From JBASEY01 sp964404285 (GTDB lineage Bacteria; CSSED10-310): a stretch of DNA of 64,000 nt. The notes beneath the pieces were generated by a model. That model made no database searches. It saw nothing but the letters and a program-made list of their open reading frames with translations, and was not told where the DNA came from. The stretch is taken from NCBI GenBank assembly GCA_964404285.1, contig CAYOJK010000001.1, positions 434,001-498,000 of the forward strand. Reading direction: 5' to 3'. This document shows positions 16,894-26,597 of this stretch, piece by piece (the stretch's first letter is position 1; every line of letters begins with the position of its first letter). The position numbers and the translations under genes are program-made.

Positions 16894-19890
16894 TTAGAAC
16901 GAGTATTTCAGCATGAAGACGAAATCTCTCGGTCCACCCCAACCTGTATCTTTATTGAACACATTCGACCTATACGGTAGGTTCTTATCATTTCTCTGCA
17001 GAACGCCTTGGTAATTAGCCACATTGTTCACATCAAGAATTAAGGTTAGAGCGCCATATTGACCAAATTTAAAGCTGTTCTGCCAGGAAATATCGAAGGT
17101 CTGGTATCTCGGGTACTCATACCCACCACGACCTTTCGGGAAGGTATAGGCACTGCTCCAATAAGGTGGATCAGCAGACCAGGTAAAGGGATCATTAATA
17201 TCGTTGTCAGGATTATCCGGATCATAGGTTGCCTCTGGAAACATACGCATGCTGTAAAAATAGCCGGAACGATAAAAAGCGTTCAAACCAAACGACATTT
17301 CATACCAGTCGGTGATGTTGAAGAAATAGGTTGCTGCAACTTTCAGGTAATGGCGGCAGGACCAGGGCAATTCACCAAACAGGTTTTGAGAGGTCTGATA
17401 TGTATCATACTGGCCGGAAAAGTGTGTGGTTCCACTGGAACCTTCGTGAGCGTTGATAGTTGAACCTTCCGCCTTGGAATAGGTATAGCCGGCCTGAAGA
17501 TTCCAGTTTTCTTTTCGTGCACGAGCAGTCAATTCATAACCCGTATAATCACGCTTGTTTCCCTTAACGTTCGTAACCCAATATGTATGTTTGGCATAAT
17601 CGGAGTTCTGCCAAGAATAGGGTGCTCTCGGATCATACTTTTTGTTGGGATCGAGACCGGAAAAGTCATCCTTGATACCTCCTCTAAATGTCCAAGTAAC
17701 GTTGCCATCTTCGTCCATAAACAAGCCGATATCCTCGATCATATTACGAGTTCTACGATTCGTAACAGAAAAACCGACTATGAAGTTCGGCATAATTTCC
17801 TGCTGAATACCAACCAAGAATTCATCGGCGTATTCCGCTGAAAGATCTGGGTCTAACAGGTTTGAATCGCCAGGTCCATCTTCACTTGTCGTCGTCCAAT
17901 TGGCATTGTCATAGAAGAAGTTTTCATCAGGAATACCATCTTTGTTTTTATCCGACCACTCAGGTCCGGTGTATTTCTGTTCGCGACGAGCTGACAGATT
18001 GGATTTGAATGGCTGGAACATGCCAGGCAACTGGAGATCGAAAGGATTGTAGAATCGGCCGTAAAAAGCATGAACCAATGTTTTTCCATTGCCGAACACA
18101 TCCCAAGCAAATCCCACTCGCGACGCCAACATGTTATCCAATTTCATGTCTGTTTTGCTTTTAAAGGATCCATCTGCGTTCATGTATGATTCACGTGTCC
18201 AATTACCCCATTTCCAAGCCGGAGCTTTGGAATCGCCATTGTGATTCTTATACGTAACCGTTTCATATCGAACACCTAGGTTCAATGTAATATCATCAGT
18301 GATGTGCCAGTCATCCTGAATGAAAAAGGCGTAATAATTACCCGAGGTTTTTGCTTTGATTCCGTGATTCAAATACTCAGATCGAGTTGCGAACTTTCCG
18401 GCGTAGTAATCAGGATTAAAATAGTCGCCAACGGGAAACTGCGTAATGCTGTAATAGTATCTGCCGGGAAACTGATCGGTAACTTCTCGCCCCAACTTGT
18501 GATATTCCAAGCCTGATTTCCACTCATGAGACCCCATCAGATCATCCATAAAGTAGCCGGCATTGAATGCAAACTGTAATCGATCCCGGTTATCTTCCAA
18601 CCATCTGTTATAGTTATTATAATACTGCCTATGATGGTAATCATAAAAGGCAGGAGAGTTTTTATTGCCGCCGGTCGGTTTGTCATCGATAAAGCCCTTA
18701 AAGATACCGACACGGCTGACAAAGAATAGATTGCAGTTCTTCAACCACGTCCATTCAAGACTGTAGAAAGGTCCACCCTGCTCTTGCGTTCCGTACGCTT
18801 CTGGTACCGTAACATCATCTTGTCCTTCACTGTTTTTAAACTCAGTTATCTCACCGGAGTAGTTTAAAACCAATTTGTGTTCCTGAAATGGCTGAAATGT
18901 CAACTTGACATACGGAAGATGAAGTTTCCTATCCTTATCAATCACGATTGTTTTCTTCGGATCTTGGTAATCAACACCATATTCTTTGATCGTCGAACCC
19001 TTACCATCTGTGATTGACAAACTATAGGTCACCATGAACCAGAGTTTATCTTGGACAATCGAACCATCAAATGTCGCTGCATACTCGTTGCGGGTATATT
19101 CATCAAGAGTGCGCTCGTCTCCATGCTTGTCATGCGAACGGAATTTGGAATCCTCATTTTTCCAGCGGACGGTACCGTGAAAATCGTTACCGCCCGATTT
19201 CGTCACCACATTGATAATGCCGCCCATCGATCGACCGAATTCCGCTTTGAAACCACCCGTTTGCACCTCGATCTGTTCGATCGCATCCGCAGCCAATTTG
19301 GCGCCTGATGTCGAGAAAATCGGGTCTGTCGTGTCAACACCATCAAACAGATAAGTATTGTCCGTCTGAGATCCGCCGGCAACTCGAACATTACCACTAC
19401 CCGTAACTTTACCACTCATCGTAAACGCGCTGAACATATCAGCCGAGCCTGGAAGGCATTCAGAAAAGTCTCGTGTAATTACGGTTCGCACCGAGGATGA
19501 GGTCACATCGAGCAGTTCAGCCGCGCCGGTGACGACCATCGTCTCTTCAATCGGTGCCGGCTCCATCGTGAAGTTCATGTTGTTTGTCGTGTTGACTGAT
19601 ACCCTGATATCCGGTCTCTCAATCGTTTTCATCCCCTTTAATTCAACCGTCAAGGTATATATTCCCGGCGGCATCTGGGGCATGCGATATAAACCTGATG
19701 ATCTGGTTACATCCACTCGTTTTCCAGGAAGATTAGGTCCCGAAGCTGTCACTGTAACCCCCGGGATGGGGTTGCCGTCAACGTCGGTAACGCGACCCGC
19801 AATGACACCTGTCAGTTGCGCGTGTATGATGCCTCCACTGAGTAACAGAGCTATGAAAATCACCCCAAAAATGCATTTTCTAAAGTTCAT
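16894..19890 (-). CDS. Oar-like TonB-dependent receptor, copy 1
   Basis: 998 residues. Signal peptide about 1-24 (ending IIHA), then a carboxypeptidase-regulatory beta-sandwich (about 27-110, TGVIAGRVTDVDGNPIPGV), a plug domain (about 115-240, with VVTGAAELLDVTSSS, YLFDGVDTTDP and VEVQTGGFKAEFGRSMGG), and an outer-membrane beta-barrel ending in aromatic FMLKYSF. This is the Oar/SusC-like architecture of outer-membrane transporters. The cargo is unknown; peptides or oligosaccharides are typical for relatives. It is the most divergent of three tandem paralogues of identical length. It has its own promoter and terminator. The N-terminal ATG has AAAGGAGC upstream. Confidence 0.93.
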   Translation of the reverse strand: MNFRKCIFGVIFIALLLSGGIIHAQLTGVIAGRVTDVDGNPIPGVTVTASGPNLPGKRVDVTRSSGLYRMPQMPPGIYTLTVELKGMKTIERPDIRVSVNTTNNMNFTMEPAPIEETMVVTGAAELLDVTSSSVRTVITRDFSECLPGSADMFSAFTMSGKVTGSGNVRVAGGSQTDNTYLFDGVDTTDPIFSTSGAKLAADAIEQIEVQTGGFKAEFGRSMGGIINVVTKSGGNDFHGTVRWKNEDSKFRSHDKHGDERTLDEYTRNEYAATFDGSIVQDKLWFMVTYSLSITDGKGSTIKEYGVDYQDPKKTIVIDKDRKLHLPYVKLTFQPFQEHKLVLNYSGEITEFKNSEGQDDVTVPEAYGTQEQGGPFYSLEWTWLKNCNLFFVSRVGIFKGFIDDKPTGGNKNSPAFYDYHHRQYYNNYNRWLEDNRDRLQFAFNAGYFMDDLMGSHEWKSGLEYHKLGREVTDQFPGRYYYSITQFPVGDYFNPDYYAGKFATRSEYLNHGIKAKTSGNYYAFFIQDDWHITDDITLNLGVRYETVTYKNHNGDSKAPAWKWGNWTRESYMNADGSFKSKTDMKLDNMLASRVGFAWDVFGNGKTLVHAFYGRFYNPFDLQLPGMFQPFKSNLSARREQKYTGPEWSDKNKDGIPDENFFYDNANWTTTSEDGPGDSNLLDPDLSAEYADEFLVGIQQEIMPNFIVGFSVTNRRTRNMIEDIGLFMDEDGNVTWTFRGGIKDDFSGLDPNKKYDPRAPYSWQNSDYAKHTYWVTNVKGNKRDYTGYELTARARKENWNLQAGYTYSKAEGSTINAHEGSSGTTHFSGQYDTYQTSQNLFGELPWSCRHYLKVAATYFFNITDWYEMSFGLNAFYRSGYFYSMRMFPEATYDPDNPDNDINDPFTWSADPPYWSSAYTFPKGRGGYEYPRYQTFDISWQNSFKFGQYGALTLILDVNNVANYQGVLQRNDKNLPYRSNVFNKDTGWGGPRDFVFMLKYSF

Positions 19891-19998
19891 GATTGCTCCT
19901 TTCTCAGATGTGATGGTTGCTAAATAAATACAAGTTTTATCATCTTAAACTATTTGCCTGTGATCGAAAGCCAAATATGTCAGTCATCATTTTGTTTC

Positions 19999-20027
19999 AT
20001 TATAACTACACGTTGCCGGAAAGTCAA
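19999..20027 (-). promoter_or_regulatory. Promoter of receptor copy 1
   Basis: On the minus strand TTGACT (20022-20027), a 17-base spacer and a perfect TATAAT (19999-20004). The sequence just upstream (ATATATTTTGA) is shared with the copy 2 promoter. Confidence 0.8.
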
Positions 20028-20146
20028 AATATATCAAGAAGCCCTTTGGTGAGCCTATAAAGCACTGAGGATTAAACAGGTTTAATGGTGCCGATGTATT
20101 TCTTCTAAATAGATCATGCCATTTAGATATTTTTGTGGAAACAAAA

Positions 20147-20170
20147 AACGACGCCGTTTCCGGCGTCGTT
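20147..20170 (-). terminator. Terminator of receptor copy 2
   Basis: The same AACGACGCCG stem, GAAA loop on the transcribed strand, then six T. Lies 25 bases after the stop codon. Confidence 0.9.
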
Positions 20171-20194
20171 ACTGTCTATATCAAGTTTTCAGGA

Positions 20195-23191
20195 TTAGAA
20201 CGAGTATTTCAGCATGAAGACGAAATCTCGTGGCGAACCCCAACCTGTATCTGTATTGAACAAATGTGGCTTTTTGGGATTGAATGTGTCGGCTCTCGCC
20301 AGAAGTCCCTGGTAATTGGCGACATTGTTCACGTCAACAATAAAGGTAAGAGCGCCGTATCGACCAAATTTGAAGCTGTTCTGCCATGAAATGTCGAAAG
20401 TCTGGTATCCGGGGAGATGATATCCGCCACGGCCATCCGGGAATGTCCAGGCATATGAATCATAGGGAGGACGAGCGGTCCAGGTGCTGCGATCATTGAT
20501 ATCGTTGCTTGGATCTTCCGGATCATAGGTTTGCATCGGCGTCTGTCGCTTGCTGTAATAGTAGCCGGAACGATAAAATGCATTCAAACCAAACGACATT
20601 TCATACCAATCAGTGATATTGAAGAAATAGGTCGCTGCAACCTTCAGATAATGACGGCAAGACCAGGGCAATTCGCCAAACAGATTTTGAGAAGTCTGAT
20701 AGGTATCGAACTGACCGGAAAACTGAGCGATTCCACTATAGCCTTCTTGAGCATCGATGGTTGTACCTTCTGCCTTTGAATACGTGTAACTGGCCTGAAG
20801 ATTCCAGTTGTCCTTTCTTGCGCGGGCAGTTAACTCATATCCCGTGTAATCACGTTTGTTTTCTTCCACATTTGTGACCCAATAGATATGTTTGGCATAA
20901 TCAGGATTTTTCTGGCTAGGAAGAGGTTCTCTAGGATCATACTTTTTGGCGGGATCAAGACCCGAAAAATCGTCTTTGATGCCGCCTCTAAACGTCCAGA
21001 CAACGTTTCCGTCTTCATCCAAAAACAAACCCGTATCTTCAATCATGTTACGGGTTCTACGATTGGTGACCGAGAAACCGACCATGAAGTTAGGCATGAC
21101 TTCCTGCTGAATACCAACCAAGAATTCATCGGTATATTCCGCTGAAATATCAGGGTCTAACAAGTTGGTGTCATCGGGCTCATCCTCACTGGTCGTTGTC
21201 CAGTTGGCATCGTCAAAGAAAAAGTCCTCATCGGGAATACCGTCTTTATTTCCATCCGTCCATTCGGGTCCGGTGTATTCCTGCCCACGGCGAGCGTACA
21301 AATCCGCTTCAAACGGCTGAAACATGCCGGGCAACTGAAGATCGAAGGGATTGTAAAAGCGACCGTAAAAAGCATGAACCGACGTTTTTCCATCACCGAA
21401 CACATCCCATGCAAATCCCAAACGCGGCGCCAACATGTTATCCAGCTTCAGATCTGCCATACCTTTGAATGACCCATCATCATTCATATAGGAATCCCGT
21501 GTCCAATTACCCCAATTCCATGCTGGAGCTTTCGTGTCGCCTTTTTGGTTTTTAAATGTGACTGTTTCATAGCGAAGGCCAAGGTTCAATGTGATGTCTT
21601 CAGAGATATGCCAGTCGTCCTGAATATAAAAAGCGTAATAATTGCCAGAGCTTTTTTCTTTTACTCCATGATTCAAATATTCCGAACGAGTTGCCTCTGT
21701 TCCAGTATAATAATCAGGATTCTCTGGATCACCAACAGGAACTTGTCTGATAGTATAGCTGTATCGCCCTGGAAATTGATCGATTACGACATTTTTAACT
21801 TTGTGGTATTCCAAACCTGATTTCCACTCATGAGAACCCATCATTTCATCAACAAAGTAACTGGCATTGAACCCAAACTGGAATCGATCCCGGTTGTCTT
21901 CCAGCCATCCACTATAGTTGTTATAAGATTGGCCATGATATTTATCAGAAAAAGCAGGATCATTTTTGTTGCCACTGGTCGGTTTGACGTTGATATAGCC
22001 TTCAGAAATACCTACACGGCTGACAAAAAACAGGTTGGAACTCTTCAACCATGTCCATTCCAGACTGTAAAAAGGTCCACCCTGCTCCTGCGTTCCATAG
22101 GCTTCCGGTGTCGTGGAGTTTTCAGATCCTGAACTGTTTTTAATTTCGGCGTTCTCACCGGAATAGTTCAACACCAATTTGTGTTCCTGCATCGGCTGGA
22201 ACGTCAACTTAGCATAAGGAAGATGAAACTCCCGGTCCTTGTTCACCATGACTTTATTCTTCGGATCTCGGTAATCGACACCATAACCCTTGATCGTCGC
22301 TCCCTCACCATCTGTGATTGACAAACTATAGGTCACCATGAACCAGAGCTTATCCTGGACAATCGGACCATCAAAAGTCGCTGCATACTCATTTCGAGTA
22401 TATTCTCCAAGGGTACGCTTGTCTTCGTGCTTGTCTTTCGAACGAGTCTCGGAATCCTCGTTTTTCCAACGAACCGTACCGTGAAAATCGTTACCACCCG
22501 ACTTCGTTACGGCATTGACAATACCACCCATCGATCGACCAAACTCAGCCTTGAAACCACCCGTCTGAACCTCAACCTGCTCGATCGCATCCGCCGCCAA
22601 ATTGGCGCCGAATGTCGAGGTCACAGGGTCAGTCGTGTCAACCCCGTCGAACAGATAGGCGTTATCCGTCTGAGAACCACCGGAGACTCGAACGTTACCA
22701 CTACCCGTGACGTTACCGCTCATCGTAAACGCACTGAACATATCATCCGATCCGGGAAGACGTTCAGACAAGTCACGCGTAATCGTGGTTCGAGCCGATG
22801 ACGATGTCACGTCAAGCACTTCAGCCGCTCCGGTGACGACCACCGTCTCTTCGAACGGCGCCATCTCCATCGTGAAGTTCATGTTGGTTGTCGTATTGAC
22901 CGATACCCTGATATCCGGTCTCTCAATCGTTTTCATTCCCATCAGTTCAACCGTCAAGGTATACATTCCCGGAGGCAACTGGGGCATACGATACATACCG
23001 GATGAACTCGTAACGTCCACTCGCGTTCCAGGAAGGTTCGGTCCCGTAGCTGTCACAGTGACACCCGGGATGGGATTGCCATCAACGTCGGTAATGCGAC
23101 CCGCAATGACACCTGTCTGTTGCGCGTTCACCAAGCCTCCGCTGATCAACAGAGCCATAAAGCCCAATAAAAGAATTTTTCTAAGGTGCAT
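20195..23191 (-). CDS. Oar-like TonB-dependent receptor, copy 2
   Basis: 998 residues: signal peptide (about 1-24, ending GLVNA), carboxypeptidase-regulatory domain, plug and beta-barrel, as in copy 1. It is nearly identical to copy 3 in residues 25-415 and about 685-998; the block 416-684 differs strongly. That block falls in the middle of the barrel, where ligand-contacting loops would lie. The carboxy-terminal FVFMLKYSF is the barrel-insertion signal. GGAGGAG precedes the ATG, and a promoter and terminator flank the gene, so it can be transcribed alone. Cargo unknown. Confidence 0.93.
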   Translation of the reverse strand: MHLRKILLLGFMALLISGGLVNAQQTGVIAGRITDVDGNPIPGVTVTATGPNLPGTRVDVTSSSGMYRMPQLPPGMYTLTVELMGMKTIERPDIRVSVNTTTNMNFTMEMAPFEETVVVTGAAEVLDVTSSSARTTITRDLSERLPGSDDMFSAFTMSGNVTGSGNVRVSGGSQTDNAYLFDGVDTTDPVTSTFGANLAADAIEQVEVQTGGFKAEFGRSMGGIVNAVTKSGGNDFHGTVRWKNEDSETRSKDKHEDKRTLGEYTRNEYAATFDGPIVQDKLWFMVTYSLSITDGEGATIKGYGVDYRDPKNKVMVNKDREFHLPYAKLTFQPMQEHKLVLNYSGENAEIKNSSGSENSTTPEAYGTQEQGGPFYSLEWTWLKSSNLFFVSRVGISEGYINVKPTSGNKNDPAFSDKYHGQSYNNYSGWLEDNRDRFQFGFNASYFVDEMMGSHEWKSGLEYHKVKNVVIDQFPGRYSYTIRQVPVGDPENPDYYTGTEATRSEYLNHGVKEKSSGNYYAFYIQDDWHISEDITLNLGLRYETVTFKNQKGDTKAPAWNWGNWTRDSYMNDDGSFKGMADLKLDNMLAPRLGFAWDVFGDGKTSVHAFYGRFYNPFDLQLPGMFQPFEADLYARRGQEYTGPEWTDGNKDGIPDEDFFFDDANWTTTSEDEPDDTNLLDPDISAEYTDEFLVGIQQEVMPNFMVGFSVTNRRTRNMIEDTGLFLDEDGNVVWTFRGGIKDDFSGLDPAKKYDPREPLPSQKNPDYAKHIYWVTNVEENKRDYTGYELTARARKDNWNLQASYTYSKAEGTTIDAQEGYSGIAQFSGQFDTYQTSQNLFGELPWSCRHYLKVAATYFFNITDWYEMSFGLNAFYRSGYYYSKRQTPMQTYDPEDPSNDINDRSTWTARPPYDSYAWTFPDGRGGYHLPGYQTFDISWQNSFKFGRYGALTFIVDVNNVANYQGLLARADTFNPKKPHLFNTDTGWGSPRDFVFMLKYSF
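20268..21139. repeat. Long near-exact direct repeat A (first copy)
   Basis: 872 bases encoding the last third of receptor copy 2. It reads identically to 23572-24443 at an offset of 3304 bases; I found no mismatch by eye, though a stray one could be missed. Confidence 0.85.
21943..23080. repeat. Long near-exact direct repeat B (first copy)
   Basis: About 1.14 kb encoding the N-terminal part of receptor copy 2. It matches 25247-26384 at the same 3304-base offset. The exact match ends at 21942 and 23081 with single-base differences. Confidence 0.85.
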
Positions 23192-23300
23192 AGTATCTCC
23201 TCCCTCAGATATGATATTTAATGGTTATTCATACTTACTACCATCTTCAACTAATTCTTCTGTAACTGATAACCCATATTGTTACCAATCACGATTCGCT

Positions 23301-23329
23301 ATTATTACAGCATCTGCCTAAAATTTCAA
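23301..23329 (-). promoter_or_regulatory. Putative promoter of receptor copy 2
   Basis: On the minus strand TTGAAA (23324-23329), 17 bases, AATAAT (23301-23306). It aligns with the copy 1 promoter, including the upstream ATATATTTTGA. Confidence 0.6.
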
Positions 23330-23449
23330 AATATATTAAGCGGATCATCAGTGAAGCGATCAAATCTATCTATAAAATATGAACTTATATTCCGTATATT
23401 CTTTTTTGGATACGAATATAATGAATTAAAATTACGGATTAAAAAAAAA

Positions 23450-23473
23450 AACGACGCCGTTTCCGGCGTCGTT
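23450..23473 (-). terminator. Terminator of receptor copy 3
   Basis: AACGACGCCG stem with GAAA loop on the transcribed strand, followed by a run of eleven T. Third instance of this hairpin. Confidence 0.9.
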
Positions 23474-23498
23474 GCAATCAATATTTAAATAGTCGGTA

Positions 23499-26495
23499 TT
23501 AGAACGAGTATTTCAGCATGAAGACGAAATCTCGCGGCGAACCCCAACCTGTATCTGTATTGAACAAATGCGGCTTTTTGGGATTGAATGTGTCGGCTCT
23601 CGCCAGAAGTCCCTGGTAATTGGCGACATTGTTCACGTCAACAATAAAGGTAAGAGCGCCGTATCGACCAAATTTGAAGCTGTTCTGCCATGAAATGTCG
23701 AAAGTCTGGTATCCGGGGAGATGATATCCGCCACGGCCATCCGGGAATGTCCAGGCATATGAATCATAGGGAGGACGAGCGGTCCAGGTGCTGCGATCAT
23801 TGATATCGTTGCTTGGATCTTCCGGATCATAGGTTTGCATCGGCGTCTGTCGCTTGCTGTAATAGTAGCCGGAACGATAAAATGCATTCAAACCAAACGA
23901 CATTTCATACCAATCAGTGATATTGAAGAAATAGGTCGCTGCAACCTTCAGATAATGACGGCAAGACCAGGGCAATTCGCCAAACAGATTTTGAGAAGTC
24001 TGATAGGTATCGAACTGACCGGAAAACTGAGCGATTCCACTATAGCCTTCTTGAGCATCGATGGTTGTACCTTCTGCCTTTGAATACGTGTAACTGGCCT
24101 GAAGATTCCAGTTGTCCTTTCTTGCGCGGGCAGTTAACTCATATCCCGTGTAATCACGTTTGTTTTCTTCCACATTTGTGACCCAATAGATATGTTTGGC
24201 ATAATCAGGATTTTTCTGGCTAGGAAGAGGTTCTCTAGGATCATACTTTTTGGCGGGATCAAGACCCGAAAAATCGTCTTTGATGCCGCCTCTAAACGTC
24301 CAGACAACGTTTCCGTCTTCATCCAAAAACAAACCCGTATCTTCAATCATGTTACGGGTTCTACGATTGGTGACCGAGAAACCGACCATGAAGTTAGGCA
24401 TGACTTCCTGCTGAATACCAACCAAGAATTCATCGGTATATTCTGCTGAAATATCAGGGTCTAACAAGTTGGTGTCATCAGGCTCATCCTCACTGGTCGT
24501 TGTCCAGTTGGCATCGTCAAAGAAAAAGCTATCATCGGGAATACCGTCTCTATTTCCATCCGTCCATTCAGGTCCGGTGTATTCCTGTTTCCGGCGAGCA
24601 GACAAATCTGATTTAAATGGCTGAAACATGCCAGGCAACTGAAGATCGAAGGGGTTGTAAAAGCGGCCGTAAAAAGCGTGAACCGAGGTTTTTCCATCAC
24701 CGAACACATCCCATGCAAACCCCACACGTGGCGCCAGCATGTCGTCCAGCTTCATGTCTGCCTGACTTTTGAAAGATCCATCGGCTTTCATATAGGAATC
24801 CCGTGTCCAATTCCCCCATTTCCAAGCCGGGACTTTGGAGTCACCAGCGTGATTCTTATATGTCACCGTCTCAAAGCGAAGTCCAAGGTTCAATGTGATG
24901 TCTTCTGTGATATGCCAGTCGTCCTGAATAAAGATGGCATAATAGTTACCTGTGGTTTTCTCTTTGATGCCATGGTTCAAATACTCGGTTCGGGATGCTT
25001 CTGTTCCGGTATAATAGTCAGGATTCTCTGGATCACCAAAAGGAACTTGTCTGATAGTATAGCTGTATCGACCAGGAAACTGATCGGTAACTTCTCGCTC
25101 CATCTTGTGATATTCAAGGCCTGATTTCCATTCATGGGAACCCATCAGATCATCCATGAAATAGCTGGCATTGAATGCAAACTGTAATCGATCCCGGTTG
25201 TCTTCAAGCCATCTGTCATAGTTATTATAAGATTGACTATGATACCTATCAGAAAAAGCAGGATCATTTTTGTTGCCACTGGTCGGTTTGACGTTGATAT
25301 AGCCTTCAGAAATACCTACACGGCTGACAAAAAACAGGTTGGAACTCTTCAACCATGTCCATTCCAGACTGTAAAAAGGTCCACCCTGCTCCTGCGTTCC
25401 ATAGGCTTCCGGTGTCGTGGAGTTTTCAGATCCTGAACTGTTTTTAATTTCGGCGTTCTCACCGGAATAGTTCAACACCAATTTGTGTTCCTGCATCGGC
25501 TGGAACGTCAACTTAGCATAAGGAAGATGAAACTCCCGGTCCTTGTTCACCATGACTTTATTCTTCGGATCTCGGTAATCGACACCATAACCCTTGATCG
25601 TCGCTCCCTCACCATCTGTGATTGACAAACTATAGGTCACCATGAACCAGAGCTTATCCTGGACAATCGGACCATCAAAAGTCGCTGCATACTCATTTCG
25701 AGTATATTCTCCAAGGGTACGCTTGTCTTCGTGCTTGTCTTTCGAACGAGTCTCGGAATCCTCGTTTTTCCAACGAACCGTACCGTGAAAATCGTTACCA
25801 CCCGACTTCGTTACGGCATTGACAATACCACCCATCGATCGACCAAACTCAGCCTTGAAACCACCCGTCTGAACCTCAACCTGCTCGATCGCATCCGCCG
25901 CCAAATTGGCGCCGAATGTCGAGGTCACAGGGTCAGTCGTGTCAACCCCGTCGAACAGATAGGCGTTATCCGTCTGAGAACCACCGGAGACTCGAACGTT
26001 ACCACTACCCGTGACGTTACCGCTCATCGTAAACGCACTGAACATATCATCCGATCCGGGAAGACGTTCAGACAAGTCACGCGTAATCGTGGTTCGAGCC
26101 GATGACGATGTCACGTCAAGCACTTCAGCCGCTCCGGTGACGACCACCGTCTCTTCGAACGGCGCCATCTCCATCGTGAAGTTCATGTTGGTTGTCGTAT
26201 TGACCGATACCCTGATATCCGGTCTCTCAATCGTTTTCATTCCCATCAGTTCAACCGTCAAGGTATACATTCCCGGAGGCAACTGGGGCATACGATACAT
26301 ACCGGATGAACTCGTAACGTCCACTCGCGTTCCAGGAAGGTTCGGTCCCGTAGCTGTCACAGTGACACCCGGGATGGGATTGCCGTCAACGTCGGTAATG
26401 CGACCCGCAATGACACCTGTCTGTTGCGCGTACGTCATACCCCCGCTGATCAACAGGGCCATAAAGCCCAACAAAAGAATTTTTCTAAGGTGCAT
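23499..26495 (-). CDS. Oar-like TonB-dependent receptor, copy 3
   Basis: 998 residues with the same plan as copies 1 and 2. Outside the central block it is almost identical to copy 2. Inside residues about 416-684 it instead follows copy 1 in many places, for example RWLEDNRDRLQFAFNA, YFMDDLMGSHEW, WKWGNWTR and FKSDLSARR. The signal peptide also differs (GMTYA in place of GLVNA). The gene starts 102 bases after the stop of a TPR/carboxypeptidase-like gene on the same strand. I found no counterpart of the copy 1 and 2 promoter there, so readthrough from the TPR gene is likely. GGAGGAG precedes the ATG. Confidence 0.93.
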   Translation of the reverse strand: MHLRKILLLGFMALLISGGMTYAQQTGVIAGRITDVDGNPIPGVTVTATGPNLPGTRVDVTSSSGMYRMPQLPPGMYTLTVELMGMKTIERPDIRVSVNTTTNMNFTMEMAPFEETVVVTGAAEVLDVTSSSARTTITRDLSERLPGSDDMFSAFTMSGNVTGSGNVRVSGGSQTDNAYLFDGVDTTDPVTSTFGANLAADAIEQVEVQTGGFKAEFGRSMGGIVNAVTKSGGNDFHGTVRWKNEDSETRSKDKHEDKRTLGEYTRNEYAATFDGPIVQDKLWFMVTYSLSITDGEGATIKGYGVDYRDPKNKVMVNKDREFHLPYAKLTFQPMQEHKLVLNYSGENAEIKNSSGSENSTTPEAYGTQEQGGPFYSLEWTWLKSSNLFFVSRVGISEGYINVKPTSGNKNDPAFSDRYHSQSYNNYDRWLEDNRDRLQFAFNASYFMDDLMGSHEWKSGLEYHKMEREVTDQFPGRYSYTIRQVPFGDPENPDYYTGTEASRTEYLNHGIKEKTTGNYYAIFIQDDWHITEDITLNLGLRFETVTYKNHAGDSKVPAWKWGNWTRDSYMKADGSFKSQADMKLDDMLAPRVGFAWDVFGDGKTSVHAFYGRFYNPFDLQLPGMFQPFKSDLSARRKQEYTGPEWTDGNRDGIPDDSFFFDDANWTTTSEDEPDDTNLLDPDISAEYTDEFLVGIQQEVMPNFMVGFSVTNRRTRNMIEDTGLFLDEDGNVVWTFRGGIKDDFSGLDPAKKYDPREPLPSQKNPDYAKHIYWVTNVEENKRDYTGYELTARARKDNWNLQASYTYSKAEGTTIDAQEGYSGIAQFSGQFDTYQTSQNLFGELPWSCRHYLKVAATYFFNITDWYEMSFGLNAFYRSGYYYSKRQTPMQTYDPEDPSNDINDRSTWTARPPYDSYAWTFPDGRGGYHLPGYQTFDISWQNSFKFGRYGALTFIVDVNNVANYQGLLARADTFNPKKPHLFNTDTGWGSPRDFVFMLKYSF
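23572..24443. repeat. Long near-exact direct repeat A (second copy)
   Basis: Partner of 20268-21139, in receptor copy 3. Confidence 0.85.
25247..26384. repeat. Long near-exact direct repeat B (second copy)
   Basis: Partner of 21943-23080, in receptor copy 3. Confidence 0.85.
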
Positions 26496-26597
26496 GGTTT
26501 CTCCTCCCTCAGATTAGATGTTTAATGGTTATTACCTTCGTTTCTTTTATAACCAGATTAAAACCCCAATAAAGCAGTTCTTTAATGAGATCATCCA

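Larger units (their letters stand above)
19891..20194. other. Intergenic stretch between receptor copies 1 and 2
   Basis: 304 bases without a gene. It holds the ribosome site and promoter of copy 1 (19999-20027) and the terminator of copy 2 (20147-20170). I see no small open frame or RNA gene in the rest. Confidence 0.75.
23192..23498. other. Intergenic stretch between receptor copies 2 and 3
   Basis: 307 bases without a gene. It carries the copy 2 ribosome site and promoter (23301-23329), an AT-rich section, and the copy 3 terminator (23450-23473). Nothing else recognised. Confidence 0.75.

Noticed and set aside
22707..23321. 204-residue plus-strand open frame, repeated at 26011
   Set aside because: Antisense to the receptor N-termini; its repetition only reflects the duplicated receptor genes.
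16846..26495. Mobile element carrying the receptor repeats
   Set aside because: No transposase, terminal inverted repeats or target duplications were seen; tandem duplication explains the repeats.
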